Shown here: positions 31,551-42,440 of the stretch, one piece after another
Numbering within the stretch: the first letter of the stretch is position 1
Layout of the letters: each line of letters opens with the position of its first letter
DNA from: Calliopum simillimum
Taxonomy: Eukaryota > Arthropoda > Insecta > Diptera > Lauxaniidae
NCBI GenBank assembly: GCA_951812925.1
Contig: OX638372.1
Location: forward strand, 45,134,245 to 45,198,244
Direction of reading: 5' to 3'
Length of the DNA: 64,000 nucleotides
Program-made: the position numbers and the translations under genes
The notes under the pieces: model-generated
Told to the model about the DNA's origin: nothing
Database searches by the model: none
What the model saw: only the letters and a program-made list of their open reading frames with translations

Positions 31551-31917
31551 TATAATAATTGTTCGTTCAAAGTACAAATAAAAAAGACATGCTCGCCTCT
31601 CTCCGCTATATTAAATCAATTGTTACCACATAAACACCACATTTTCATACAGGGCTGCCACTGCCTTCAATTTACATTTTTAAAAAATAATTTACCTTAA
31701 TATCACAAATCTCAATATGAATTATAAATTTTTTGTCTTTGTCATTCGGGTTAAGGTGAACACAGATAAAAAAGCATGCATGCATGAAGAATTGTCAAAT
31801 TGAAGATAAATAAGAGCTCCCCGATAAAAAGTATTCTCGAAGCAATTTTTACTTTTTATCTGTGTAGGCCTTTATAATATTCAGGAGCTTAGCTTAAGTA
31901 AAACAAAAATATACGGT

Positions 31918-32535
31918 ACTAGCTGGCCTGGTTGCGACTTCGTTCGCCCATTCCCGATGCCTTTACGTACGAAGTCCCATCCATCTCCATCGTCCCTCTC
32001 TTCCAATCACCAAGGTTTTTAAAGATCCATGTATCAACTTTTGTAATCATAGCTCCCATAGGTACAGAGATATAGCATTTTAACTATTTTTTGCATGAAG
32101 GGTGCAACTCCCCCTTCTCACCCCCCCCCCCCCCGCCCAAAATTTTTTAAAGTAAATGGTAAATAGAATATTCTTATTCGATATCTGCGTATGTGAAGAA
32201 ATATAGCATTTTGTATATTTTTTGAAAGTGGATGCAATTCTCCTACACCCAATATCCCCCAAGTTTTGCATGGTGAATGGTAGATATGTACATTATGCAT
32301 AAGTTCATCAACTTTCATAATCATAGCTTGTATAACTGTAGAGATATAGCATTTTTTGTATATTTTTCGTATGGGGGGTGCAACCCCCGTTCCCCTCAGA
32401 GGCATCCCACCCCTTTAAGAACCTTCTACAGACCATAACAAACAATTAAAAAAAAAAATTATGTAAATCGACCTTGTAGTTTCCGCGTTCATAAGCTACA
32501 TACAGACACCATTTCATTTTTATATATATAGATTT
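31918..32535 (+). repeat. ACTAG-type dispersed repeat, copy 2
   Basis: It begins ACTAGCTGGCCTGGTTGCGA, like 18126, and ends in a TATATATA tract. Two or three internal copies of a unit with gagatatagcattttt and ggtgcaa recur at about 32060-32110, 32195-32235 and 32335-32385. It includes a C13 run at 32122-32134. Confidence 0.5.
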
Positions 32536-32880
32536 ACTTTCGACACCTACCCAACAAACAAAGTCTCTTAAATAGTGTCGCCTATAAAAAAGTTTCGTGA
32601 TCTTGAAATTTTACACTAAAAAAACGAATCTCACTAATTTTCTATATGAGCTGCAAAATTGTAAACCAATATTTTTCTGTAGAAGTAACCGTTAGTAAGA
32701 TATTAGGAAAAAACTGATTTTATCATCATTGGAGCTTAAATAACTTTATGGGGCAGTGATCTCGATGTCGATATTTGTTTTCAAAAACCAAAATAAAGCG
32801 ATTCCAATTAAAAATTGCTGGCTAGAATATTTTTGCTCAGAAATGTCTCATTTTACTGTACTAATAGTTTTTATCCTTTT

Positions 32881-33679
32881 TATACCCTACACCCAGGGTA
32901 TATTCACTTTGCCCTTCCGTTTGTAACGCAGAGAAGGAGGCATGGCAGATATAGAAAAGTGTATATATTCTTGATCAGCGTCACCTCCTGAGTCGATATA
33001 GCTATGTCCGTCTGTCTGGCAGGCTGGCTGGCTAGCTGTACGTGGAAATATTTTTTACGGGACTACTAACCATGATAATTCAATGAAATTTGGTGCGTTG
33101 GCTTTGTCGTAAAAGATAGCTCGTGGGATTGAAAATGAGCGAAATCGGTCAACGGACACGCCTACCACCCATACAAAAAATATATTCAAAATGCAACTGC
33201 AACTTTAGGATTATTTTTCACAACAATTCAACCAAAAAACACTTAAATACTACGAGTTATTAGCGCAAGCTCTCAACAAAAACTGGGTGAAATCGGACAA
33301 GAGGGCGTGGCACCTCCCATACAAGCAAAAGCTTCAAAACGCTATACTGAAAGAGTTTTTTGGGATAATCCAACTAAATTTCACTCTAATACTGAAGACT
33401 ATAAATGCACGCTCTGATCTAAAACAAGACGAACTCGGAAAAGAGGGCGTGGCACCTCCCTTATAAGCAAAAGCTTCAAAACGCTATACTGAAAATGTTT
33501 TTTGAGATAATTGAACTAAATTTTACTCAGACAATAAGAACTATAAATCCAAGCTCTGAGCAAAAACTGGGTGAACTCGGACAAAAGGGCGTGGCACCTC
33601 CCATATAAGCGACATTTTCGAAATACTGCAGTGTAGAGTATTTAATGTTTGGCCAGGCCAAATGTTACACCCTTTCTAG
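32881..33679 (+). mobile_element. DINE-1-like element, complete ends
   Basis: It starts TATACCCTACACCCAGGGTA and ends with hairpin TTTGGCCAGGCCAAA (33648-33662) followed by TTACACCCTTTCTAG and a T. The CTAG terminus fits a Helitron/helentron 3' end. Three AAGAGGGCGTGGCACCTCCC-type repeats lie inside without high-order amplification. It is inserted in the right duplication arm. Confidence 0.75.
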
Positions 33680-34187
33680 TTTTTATTTCAACATTGCTTT
33701 TTTACTAGGCTTTTTATAAAATTTGCATGGGTGAGTGAAATATTTTCAATTGGCACATGCCCACTTAGTGCATGCCATAAAATGTGTAAATACTTCGAAA
33801 ACATTGTTAATTCGTAAAATATGTCATAATCAGTAAAACTGTTCAGTTTTATGATTTATTTTAATTAAGTTTTATTAATTATTTGCAAAACGAAATTGAA
33901 TTAACATTGCATTTTGCAAAGAATAGTGATGATTTCCGCCTGAACGATCTGTGTTTGACACGAATTATAAATGTTTTTCGTTTGTTTTGGTATAAATTTT
34001 GCCGTATAGTTGTTATTGTAGCGTATAAAATTTTTTTATAATAAATAAAAAACCGCTTGTTCAATCGATACATTTGTTATTTTTTTTAAGTTCGTTTTTA
34101 AATGTTATAACTTCTTTAAATGTGTCATAAAAACTCTTGCATATGATGAATACAAATGTGTAAAATCAGTCTTCGTATAATTGAACA

Positions 34188-35555
34188 GGGGCCTTATTCA
34201 CTATCTTGCTATCTCCTATTTTCCATCGCCGAAATTCTAAAAATTCAAATTTGGATATTGTATGCTAAATTCCTATTCTATTTTTAGAGATTCTAGCGTA
34301 AAAACTATTTATTAAAATTTTAGCAAAATTTTCTCGTAAAGTGTTTATTTTTGTATTCTCTAAAACTCGCCTGCCAAAAATTTAAAGAAGGGTAGAAGGG
34401 GGAGGTTTCGACACATGGGAGGCTTTGTCAGTGCCAAATTTTGCGATTTCTATTCACACTAACTCCCGCGTTGAGTACAAAAATTCTTGCTCCTAATGGT
34501 ACGCAGTTGTCATAAAAATTTCTCTGCGCAATTCGGCTTGTGTGGGTAGCTAGTCGTGATTTTGTGTTTTTACAGCAAGTTGATGCAATATTTGCTTGCT
34601 TTTTTGTGATACTCGGTTAATATAATATACAATTTCCGTTTTTTTTTTAGCAGATACTTAAATATATTATTACTGCTAATACTACATTTAAGGTTTGCAA
34701 AATAAATAAAAGTTAACTGCGAAATTTCGGAAATTTGGAAACAAGTGGATAAGGGAGTATTCGTCAAGTGTAAATGGGAGGATTCGACGACTGAAATTTA
34801 TAGATATGATTCAATTATTTTCAATGAATCTGATTTTTCACAAGGTATGGAGTTCGGTACTAATGTCGATGTACAAATGGATATAGAATCAGCCTGTATC
34901 ATGTCTCAAACTCGTTCAAAGCTCTGACCTTTTTGATCCGAATGATTTGCTGGATATGGCCCCGATTGAAGACGACATCCCTGATTTTCGTTCTCCCATT
35001 GTATCACCGGAAGCAATTCTTCTTTCACCATCTACATTAAAAAGGTTGAAGGTTTCAAAAAATCAAGGGAATCAAGAATTTATATGACTGACGAAGCCTC
35101 CCCAAAAATGGGAGATTCCGTCATTTATTTTAGCTATGGTTTTTTGGTCACAGTTCCGAAAATAGCGAAGATATCGAATTGGTAATTTACAAAAGAAGCA
35201 CACATATTCGTACATAGTCTATGTGTATTCAAAATAACATGCACAATTGAATTTGGAAGATATTTATAAGGACTTTCTTCTCCTTCTCCCCTAAATAAGC
35301 TAATTTTTGGAGAAAGCTATTTATTTTTTTTTTTTTTTTCTATAGGTAAATAAAAATGTATGGTATTCAAAATCAAAATAAAAAAAAAATCATAAATAAA
35401 AAATTTACGGTTTGTGTCTAAAATTTCAAGCAATTATTTGAGCTAGGCAAGTTGAAATATAGAATCGCATAATATGCCTAAGAAAAATTTTTGTTTTAAA
35501 ATTTAGCATTTAGGAAATGGAGAATAAGCTAAGCAAGTTAGAGGATAGGGCCCCA
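34188..35555. mobile_element. DNA transposon remnant with GGGGCC termini
   Basis: Left GGGGCCTTATTCACTATCTTGC and right end (complement GGGGCCCTATCCTCTAACTTGC) are inverted repeats. The GGGCC-ATTC style is like PIF/Harbinger ends, but I could not confirm a 3-bp duplication. It encloses a frameshifted coding fragment at 34745-35060. It is not in the left arm, so it came after the inverted duplication. Confidence 0.5.
34745..35060 (+). pseudogene. Frameshifted coding fragment in transposon remnant
   Basis: The first frame (34745-34927) reads MDKGVFVKCKWEDSTTEIYR and onward. Just before its stop, the next frame continues with SLDLFDPNDLLDMAPIEDD and SPEAILLSPSTLKRLK. The composition is protein-like and acidic in both. 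It is probably an accessory protein of the enclosing transposon; no family named. Confidence 0.45.
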
Positions 35556-35775
35556 GGTTCCTTTTTCAAATTATGATCGAAAACATTTCATATCTGATAT
35601 AAAATTCATTTATACATATTTCATTTACTTCCAATTTGGATAATAATATTTCTAAGCGACAGCCCTGTCTATTTTGCTATTATTAGCTAAAGGTTTCTAT
35701 CTCTGCTAAATAAACGTGAAAAGTTTTTCACCACACTCTACAGACTGTACACAATTTGGCATCAATGCACCACAA

Positions 35776-35869
35776 CCTTCGATAGCTCAGTTGGTAGAGC
35801 GGTGGACTGTAGTATGATAAAAACAATGTAGAAATCCATAGGTCGCTGGTTCAAATCCGGCTCGAAGGA
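35776..35869 (+). tRNA. tRNA-Tyr (GTA) with intron, copy 4
   Basis: Plus-strand copy with intact arms and a 19-nt intron (TATGATAAAAACAATGTAG). Its 5' flank (35640-35775) and 3' flank (35870-35945) are homologous, inverted, to those of copy 1. A T7 tract at about 35881 would terminate Pol III. Confidence 0.95.
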
Positions 35870-36229
35870 ATAAGGAATAATTTTTTTATTAAATTTTATA
35901 CTTTAATGCTACACTCTATTTATTTATGTGATTTAAATAAAAATTAGTGAGTACTTCAACTTCTTAAATAAAATTACAGTACTTGTCCTATAACCAAATC
36001 TAGTCGTCGAAAATTAATTGAAATTTTAAGTTTCGGCTTAAGTGATAATTATAAGTTAACTTACGAATTTTGAATTCACGTCAGCAGCGATTCGAATTCA
36101 ATAACAACACTTTCGTAGTATCTACGATGAATTCAGTGTAAGGCCTGAATAAATCCAAATCAGAATAAAAATAAATCCAAGCCAAAATCAAAGTAAATTT
36201 TAGATTTCGATTCCAATTTTCGTAGAAAG

Positions 36230-36345
36230 ATATAGTAGGTTATCGTGAATAAATATTACCGGGGAATTTAATCAGACTGCCGTGCATTTCCTATTGCAGT
36301 TTAAGAAAATTCCCCGGGAATCTTGATTCCCGATAACCCCTATAA
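36230..36345. repeat. Short foldback MITE
   Basis: Left TATAGTAGGTTATCG and CCGGGGAATTT pair with right AAATTCCCCGG and CGATAACCCCTATA. About 116 bp. Between it and 37440 I see only AT-rich DNA and a short block (37205-37265) related to 52505-52570. Confidence 0.6.
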
Positions 36346-37439
36346 TCGGAACTTCTGAAGGTTTTAGCTCTTTAATTCGTGACGAATATACGCATATGAA
36401 TTAAAGCGAAAAGTAACCGCATAACCGCAGCTTATCTTTGATAATTCTGTAACTATACATTTCCTGTACCAAATCCAGATAAGCACAATAGAACTAAATA
36501 CATGTTGATTGTATTGTATTGCATTATCTAAGTAAGTAAGCTTCGAGTAATTCATGAGTTATCGTAATTTTTTTAAGTTTTCTACTTTTAGCAGAAGCTA
36601 TCTCTATTACGATTGTTGCTGTTTGCTGTTGTTGCTACTCTGGACATGGACATGACTTTGAAATACCCTCCAACTTTAGTCCAACATAATTTTCCACCGG
36701 CATTAACACTTATCAGTGCGGTTCAGCACGTTTTTTCCACCACTTCAAGTGAATACTCTCAATAAAAGCGAAAAATCAATTTTTCTTCACTTTGGCTTTC
36801 AGCATTTGTTTTGGTCACACACACGAAGAAATATTGGTCGTGATGGGTTTTTCGCCCGCCTCATTTTCATTTTCCATTTACTTACCATGGATTTTACTGC
36901 TTATTTTACTGCTTCCAATACACTGCTGCTTCTGCTTTACACTCCGCAAGATCACAATTATCTTTTATTTAATTTGTTTAAATTTAAAGTTCACGTTTTC
37001 ATGCACAAACCTTTCGATCTTCTAAACAAATTTTATTTAATTTAACTGTGTAAACAATGCAGCTCGTCTTCTATTTAAAAGTTGATTTTTTGCAAATTTT
37101 CTTTACATCTTTCGAAACAATGTAAAATGAAGAAACTTCAAAAAGCGAAGTTTGGGAGGTACTGTGTGTGCCAAGGATGATAATTAAGGTACAATATCGT
37201 CTCATTCGGTACAATTCGATGCCGAGACTAAATTGTCGGGCGATAGTACTATTTGTAGGAAAGCGGTCCCACCACATTTGCTATATCCATGTGACCGTAC
37301 ATCGTTGTCTTATCAATATGTTTTAAAAAAACTATAGTTGTCTCATTTTTTTTTCGATTCTTTGGATAATAGTGAATAAACTACAATTCACAATTTTTGT
37401 AGGTCCCTATTGCGTATCGAAACGCTTTCTGGTTTGCTT

Positions 37440-37561
37440 TGGCCAAACTCACACGAAGGGCACGAACACGTCCAATTTCTAGGCAATCGGAGGGAAGTGG
37501 TGCTTTTATTTACCTCCGTTTGCCTACAAATATGACGTGCCCGTGCCCTTCGTGTGGCCTT
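37440..37561. repeat. Short foldback MITE
   Basis: GGCCAAACTCACACGAAGGG at the left pairs with CCCTTCGTGTGGCC at the right, continuing through GGCACG and AGGCAA-CGGAGG in both arms. Loop of about 10 bp. Confidence 0.65.
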
Positions 37562-38560
37562 TCTAAATTGGTTTTAATAATAAAATTCACACTACCGACA
37601 GAAACCAAGGCTGTCAGTTTCGTTTTCAGTTCCTACTTTGGTCGCCAGGTTACGAAACTGCTCAGTAGCAGTTTCTTCGGTGTGTTTTGTTAAAAAAAAT
37701 TTAGCAAATTGAATTGGTATGAAATGTGAAGTGTTCCAAAATGATAATAAAAGGTATACACTTGGACAGTTCCGAACCATACTATTGGAGGAAATTTCGT
37801 TTGGGCTAAAATTTGCTTAACCCATTAGTGCCCAGCGGTGCCATACGGCACCTAAAACTAAGTTAACTTCAAAAATGATTTAAAATTAATCAAAACAATA
37901 TACGACTTTTAAAACTAAAAAAGTAAGAATTTGGATATTTTCTAGCTATTCGAAATTGTTTTTTCGTTTGTTTATGTCAAGTGTTCGTGGTAGTTATCGT
38001 TATTTGATTGCTTGTTGGCAGAAAAGTGAAAAATATTTTGATACCGTATGACTTGAGGTAAGGAATCACCTTTTATCGTTAGTAAGTCATATATTTTAAA
38101 ACTTTTTGTAAACAGTTTTATTTAAAAAAGACTGATGAGTATTTTGAAGTAAAAATCAACAAAATCCGTTTTAAAATAAACGAGTTGTGATGATTTGAAA
38201 AACCAAAATGCTATACGGCACCGCTGGGCACTGGCTAGCAATTTTATTCTGAGTGCCGTATGGCATCGCTGGGCATTACTTAGCACAAAAGTTATTGTTT
38301 CTCTATATGCCGTACGGCACCGCTGGGCATTAGCCAACAATAAATTGTGTATCTAAGTGGTTGTTAACTCTCATCACAACACAATTTGTATAGGATAAAA
38401 TCTACATGTTGGGTTTTTATGTTTGACTTTTAGGGAATAAGTTTTAATTAAAGAGCCATTTGAATGCTTTATTGCATTTGCTAACAAGACTTTCGACTCA
38501 GAAGGATTTAATTCTTACAGTCGAACATACTATTACTTTTCTCTTTAATTATGCTATAAT

Positions 38561-39058
38561 CTAAAGGGCCGTCCACACGCACAGTTTTACCTCAAGACTT
38601 ACCTGCGCAAACTGGTTTGTGCAGGTAAGTCTGTACGTGTGGACGGCAAAAGTCAAGTTTGCACAGTTCAAAAGTGCGGCCTGTGCTTTCTTTGACTTTC
38701 CAAAGATTTTTTTGTGCAAACTAAGCTTGCGCAGGCAAGTTGGAACGTACAGGCCGTGCCTTCAATCTGTCGCTTGAATTGGAGTCTTCAAATGCATGCA
38801 TATTGCATGTGATAGCTCTGTCATGAAAATTATGCGTTTTTTCATTGATTTATTTTGGAAAATATACAAAAGAAAAAACAATTCAAATGAAAATTAAATG
38901 TTTGTTAGACGTCATGTTTCTATGAAAATGAAGTATACTGAAAACTGCACAGATTTGCCTGTGTCATGTGGACGCGATATAAAAAGTATGCGCAAACTCT
39001 CTAGTTTGCACGAACTAGGCTTGCGCAGGTAAGACTGTACGTGTGGACGGCCCTTTAG
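38561..39058. mobile_element. MITE with perfect 19-bp inverted ends
   Basis: CTAAAGGGCCGTCCACACG at the left and its exact complement at the right, 498 bp in all. Subterminal copies of acctgcgcaa/ttgcgcaggt and gtacgtgtggacgg recur inside. No coding. The target may be TA. Confidence 0.75.
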
Positions 39059-39131
39059 TTTATTGCTTTCTTTTGACTAGTGAGAGAGATAAACAATATA
39101 TAATTTAATTGTTTGAAGTACATATCAGGAC

Positions 39132-40981
39132 TGTTTAAACCTTCGATAGCCAGCGGAATAAAACACAACAATTATTGTGGAAAAAGGAACTACAGTGGCT
39201 CACAAAAATATTCGGAATTTGAGAATTTTTTAAAGAATCATAAAATTTTTTAATAACGAATAAATTTGTTTTGAATCACTCTTAATAATTATAACTCGGT
39301 AAAAATCTAGTTTTATTTATTAAAAGAAACTTTCCTAAAATGTTTCTTAAAAATGTAAAAAAGAGCTTATAAGCAAAATCCTACCTAAATTCAATACACA
39401 AAAGTATTCGGAATTTTAAAAAATATGGCAATATCTTAAAGACGAAATCAAAGAATAATCCAAAAGTATTGGCGACACTCTTAAAATTCAATTTACAGCT
39501 AGTTTGCGGTAGCTCAGTTTTGATTTCTCAGTTTTTTTTTTAACAAAAGACTTGGTTTTTTAGAAAAAGTTGGATGGGAAGAAATTCAGAAGAAACCACA
39601 CTTAAATAAAAAAATTTTAAAGCGTGAGGACGGAAAACCCTTTAGGAGATCACAAGCTGTGTCGGATAAAGTATTTAGTCTATACACAGCATTATAGAAA
39701 GAAAAAAGTTACTTAATTCACAACGCTCTGGTAGGTTATCGAAACTAGGCATTCGAGACAGGTCGGATATCTTACGAAAAACTAAAATTCAACCACGTAC
39801 TTCAGCAGTGGATATTACCAGAAGCCTCACCAAATATAATGGAGTAAACATCAGTGATGAAACTGATCGCCATACACTCAGAAATGCTAGTTATAATGAA
39901 AGCACTCAACGTTCCGAACCATTTATAAGTAAGACCAACCGCAAAAAGCGCTTATGTATATAATAAAGATGCAACTTATATAATATTTTGTCTCGTCTCT
40001 AAAAATAACGCTTGACATAAACCATTTGTTACAACTTTATTGTTTTTTTGCAAACTCTAAGCTCTTTTTGCGGTTAGCCGTACTTATAAATGGTTTGGAA
40101 CCTTGAGTTCTTCCATTACAACTAGCATTTCTGAGTGTATGGCGATCAGTTTCATCACTGATGTTTACTCAATTATATTTGGTGAGGCTTCTAGTAATGT
40201 CCACTGCTGAAATACGTGGTTGAATTTTAGTTTTTCGTAAGATATCCGACCTGTCTCGAATGCCTAGTTTCGATAACCTACCAGAGCGTTGTGAATTAAG
40301 TAACTTTTTTCTTTCTATAATGCTGTGTATAGACTAAATACTTTATCCGACACAGCTTGTGATCTCCTAAAGGGTTTTCCGTCCTCACGCTTTAAAATTT
40401 TTTTATTTAAGTGTGGTTTCTTCTGAATTTCTTCCCATCCAACTTTTTCTAAAAAACCAAGTCTTTTGTTAAAAAAAAAACTGAGAAATCAAAACTGAGC
40501 TACCGCAAACTAGCTGTAAATTGAATTTTAAGAGTGTCGCCAATACTTTTGGATTATTCTTTGATTTCGTCTTTAAGATTTTGCCATATTTTTTAAAATT
40601 CCGAATACTTTTGTGTATTGAATTTAGGTAGGATTTTGCTTATAAGCTCTTTTTTACATTTTTAAGAAACATTTTAGGAAAGTTTCTTTTAATAAATAAA
40701 ACTAGATTTTTACCGAGTTATTATTATTAAGAGTGATTCAAAAAAAATTTATTCGTTATTAAAAAATTTTATGATACTTCAGAAAATTCTCAAATTCCGA
40801 ATACTTTTGTGAGCCACTGTATGTCCAAAAAACCACATTTATTCACAGCACACAAAAGCACACAATAAAAGCACAACTTTACATCACAATAGCTCAAATA
40901 ATACTGATACATTATACAAATATGAAAATACATTTTGTTGATTCTCTGAGAAAAACTCGTATACAGGGTGTATACGATACA
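39132..40981 (-). repeat. BEL LTR (3'), split by Tc1 foldback
   Basis: Parts 39132-39192 and 40820-40981 together equal the 45536-45756 LTR except for two base changes that I can find (C/T near 39144 and A/G near 40931). Confidence 0.88.
39193..40819. mobile_element. Palindromic Tc1 derivative in the BEL LTR
   Basis: A 1627-bp insertion flanked by TA (39191-39192 and 40820-40821), ends CAGTGGCTCACAAAA and complement. Arms of about 762 bp (39193-39954 and 40058-40819) are inverted copies with a spacer of ~103 bp. Each arm holds the N-terminal, DNA-binding part of a Tc1-like transposase (SGRLSKLGIRDRSDILRKTK; DETDRHTLRNA) with stops. The catalytic half is absent. Confidence 0.9.
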
Positions 40982-41036
40982 GTGCCCGCAAAAACCAGCA
41001 GGTTTTTAATAATGATGCCCATCTCAATTAATTTGC

Positions 41037-41366
41037 TCAGATGGCTCGTCTGCAGTTTTGACAGATAAAATACAAATTTTCTGCACGGGTCGCTTCAATC
41101 GATTTAGCGTTTGCATCACAACTGATATAGATCCTTCCCAGAGACCATTGTGCTGGGGGAAATACTTCGCTCTTGATGCTTAAGTTATAATACACTTCTC
41201 GCCCTTGACACTTCTCACACACCATTTTCAGCTCTTTATTCGCACCAACAAAAGATGTACCATTATCGCTGCAAATTCGCTCACAACGCCTCCGTCTGCA
41301 AATAAAACGCTCATAGCAAGCAATAAAAGATAAATAAGTTAAATCTGTCATAGTATCAATGTGCAC
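41037..41366 (-). pseudogene. BEL/Pao integrase fragment
   Basis: On minus, TDLTYLSFIACYERFICRRR is followed by ICSDNGTSFVGANKELK. This matches the BEL/Pao integrase core, where SDNGTxFVGA holds the second catalytic Asp. After that the reading degenerates. It lies next to the 3' LTR of the minus-strand element, as expected. Confidence 0.75.
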
Positions 41367-42269
41367 TGCTCGTGTCTTTAAACAAGCAACATAAGCTACC
41401 TAGCATTTTTTATTAAATACTACCTACTTAAACAACCATTTAAGGACAAAATTTACAATCATTATCTTAACCTGTATGTAAGAAAGGTTTACCAATTCTT
41501 AATGTATCATCTTCTTGCAATGCAGATATTAATTTTTCTCACATTTTGCAAAATATCGCGCACAAATTACATTTTGCTCCATAATCGTGTTCTCCAAAAC
41601 TTTTGTCTCACAAATTGCATTAGTACTTGCACAGCACCATGCATTGTCGCTCTATGAAGATTGCCAATAATCAAAAATATGCGAACCATTTTTAACTCTC
41701 ATCGAATGCCTTATCTCATTGGCACATCAGTCCTGCTATTCTGCTGCCCACTCTTATTATTTAAAATGGAATTCAAGAATTCAATTGAGCTCCCATGCTG
41801 CACATGTTTTCTTTTCTTTAGCACAAGTATTCATTTCGCAAAGTCTTTCTCTTTTTCTTATTTCAGCAGAACTTCAATTATTCTTTCTCTCGAAGGGCAA
41901 GCACCTATTCTCCTTTGCACTTCGACTGTCACTCATTACCTTTATGCCTGGCTCCATCGAGAAATTTTAGCACAAATGCTAAAATATCTATAACGTTCTC
42001 CAAGCTATGCGCATACTCCAATAGGACAGCCCAGCCGATTAACGGAATATATTTGCATGTATATGATCATATTTTGATATAATGCTGAGCACATTCAATT
42101 TAGCCTACATATTTTCTGACTTTCTAAAATTTCTAAAATTATCTCCATTCTTTTGAAGCATACAAATATTTTTCATGATCGACTATCTCTTTTGAAGACA
42201 AACCTCGGCTCAATAAATTATCCGAGCTATGAATATTTGGCGTTAACATTTGGCCAATCTCACTGTTGC

Positions 42270-42440
42270 TCATAATTTCTGATAAGGAACCACTTGTGAA
42301 TCGCACCGCAGGAAGTATTCACAACCTGCCCAGCCTATTTCCTCCAGCACTTTAGTCAGAAGTTGAATCAACAATCTTGCGCCAAACACTCTAATCTTGA
42401 CACTGTTTCCATTTCCTATAGTGTTGCACTCGCTTTTGAT
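42270..42440 (-). pseudogene. BEL/Pao RNase H fragment
   Basis: Minus-strand wording IRVFGARLLIQLLTKVLEEI and CDSQVV resembles the LELCAALLL...WSDSQVVL block of BEL/Pao RNase H. The frame is short and broken. Confidence 0.55.

Larger units (their letters stand above)
31330..35945 (-). repeat. Right arm of ~5 kb inverted duplication
   Basis: Inverted copy of 21415-26963 that carries tRNA-Tyr copies 3 and 4. It is interrupted by an ACTAG-type dispersed repeat (31918-32535), a DINE-1-like element (32881-33679) and a terminal-inverted-repeat transposon (about 34188-35555), none of which is in the left arm at the matching place. Confidence 0.8.

Noticed and set aside
41661..41993. Plus-strand 110-codon frame inside the BEL element
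   Set aside because: The element codes on minus; this product is Leu/Phe/Ser-rich without motifs and lies opposite the pol region.
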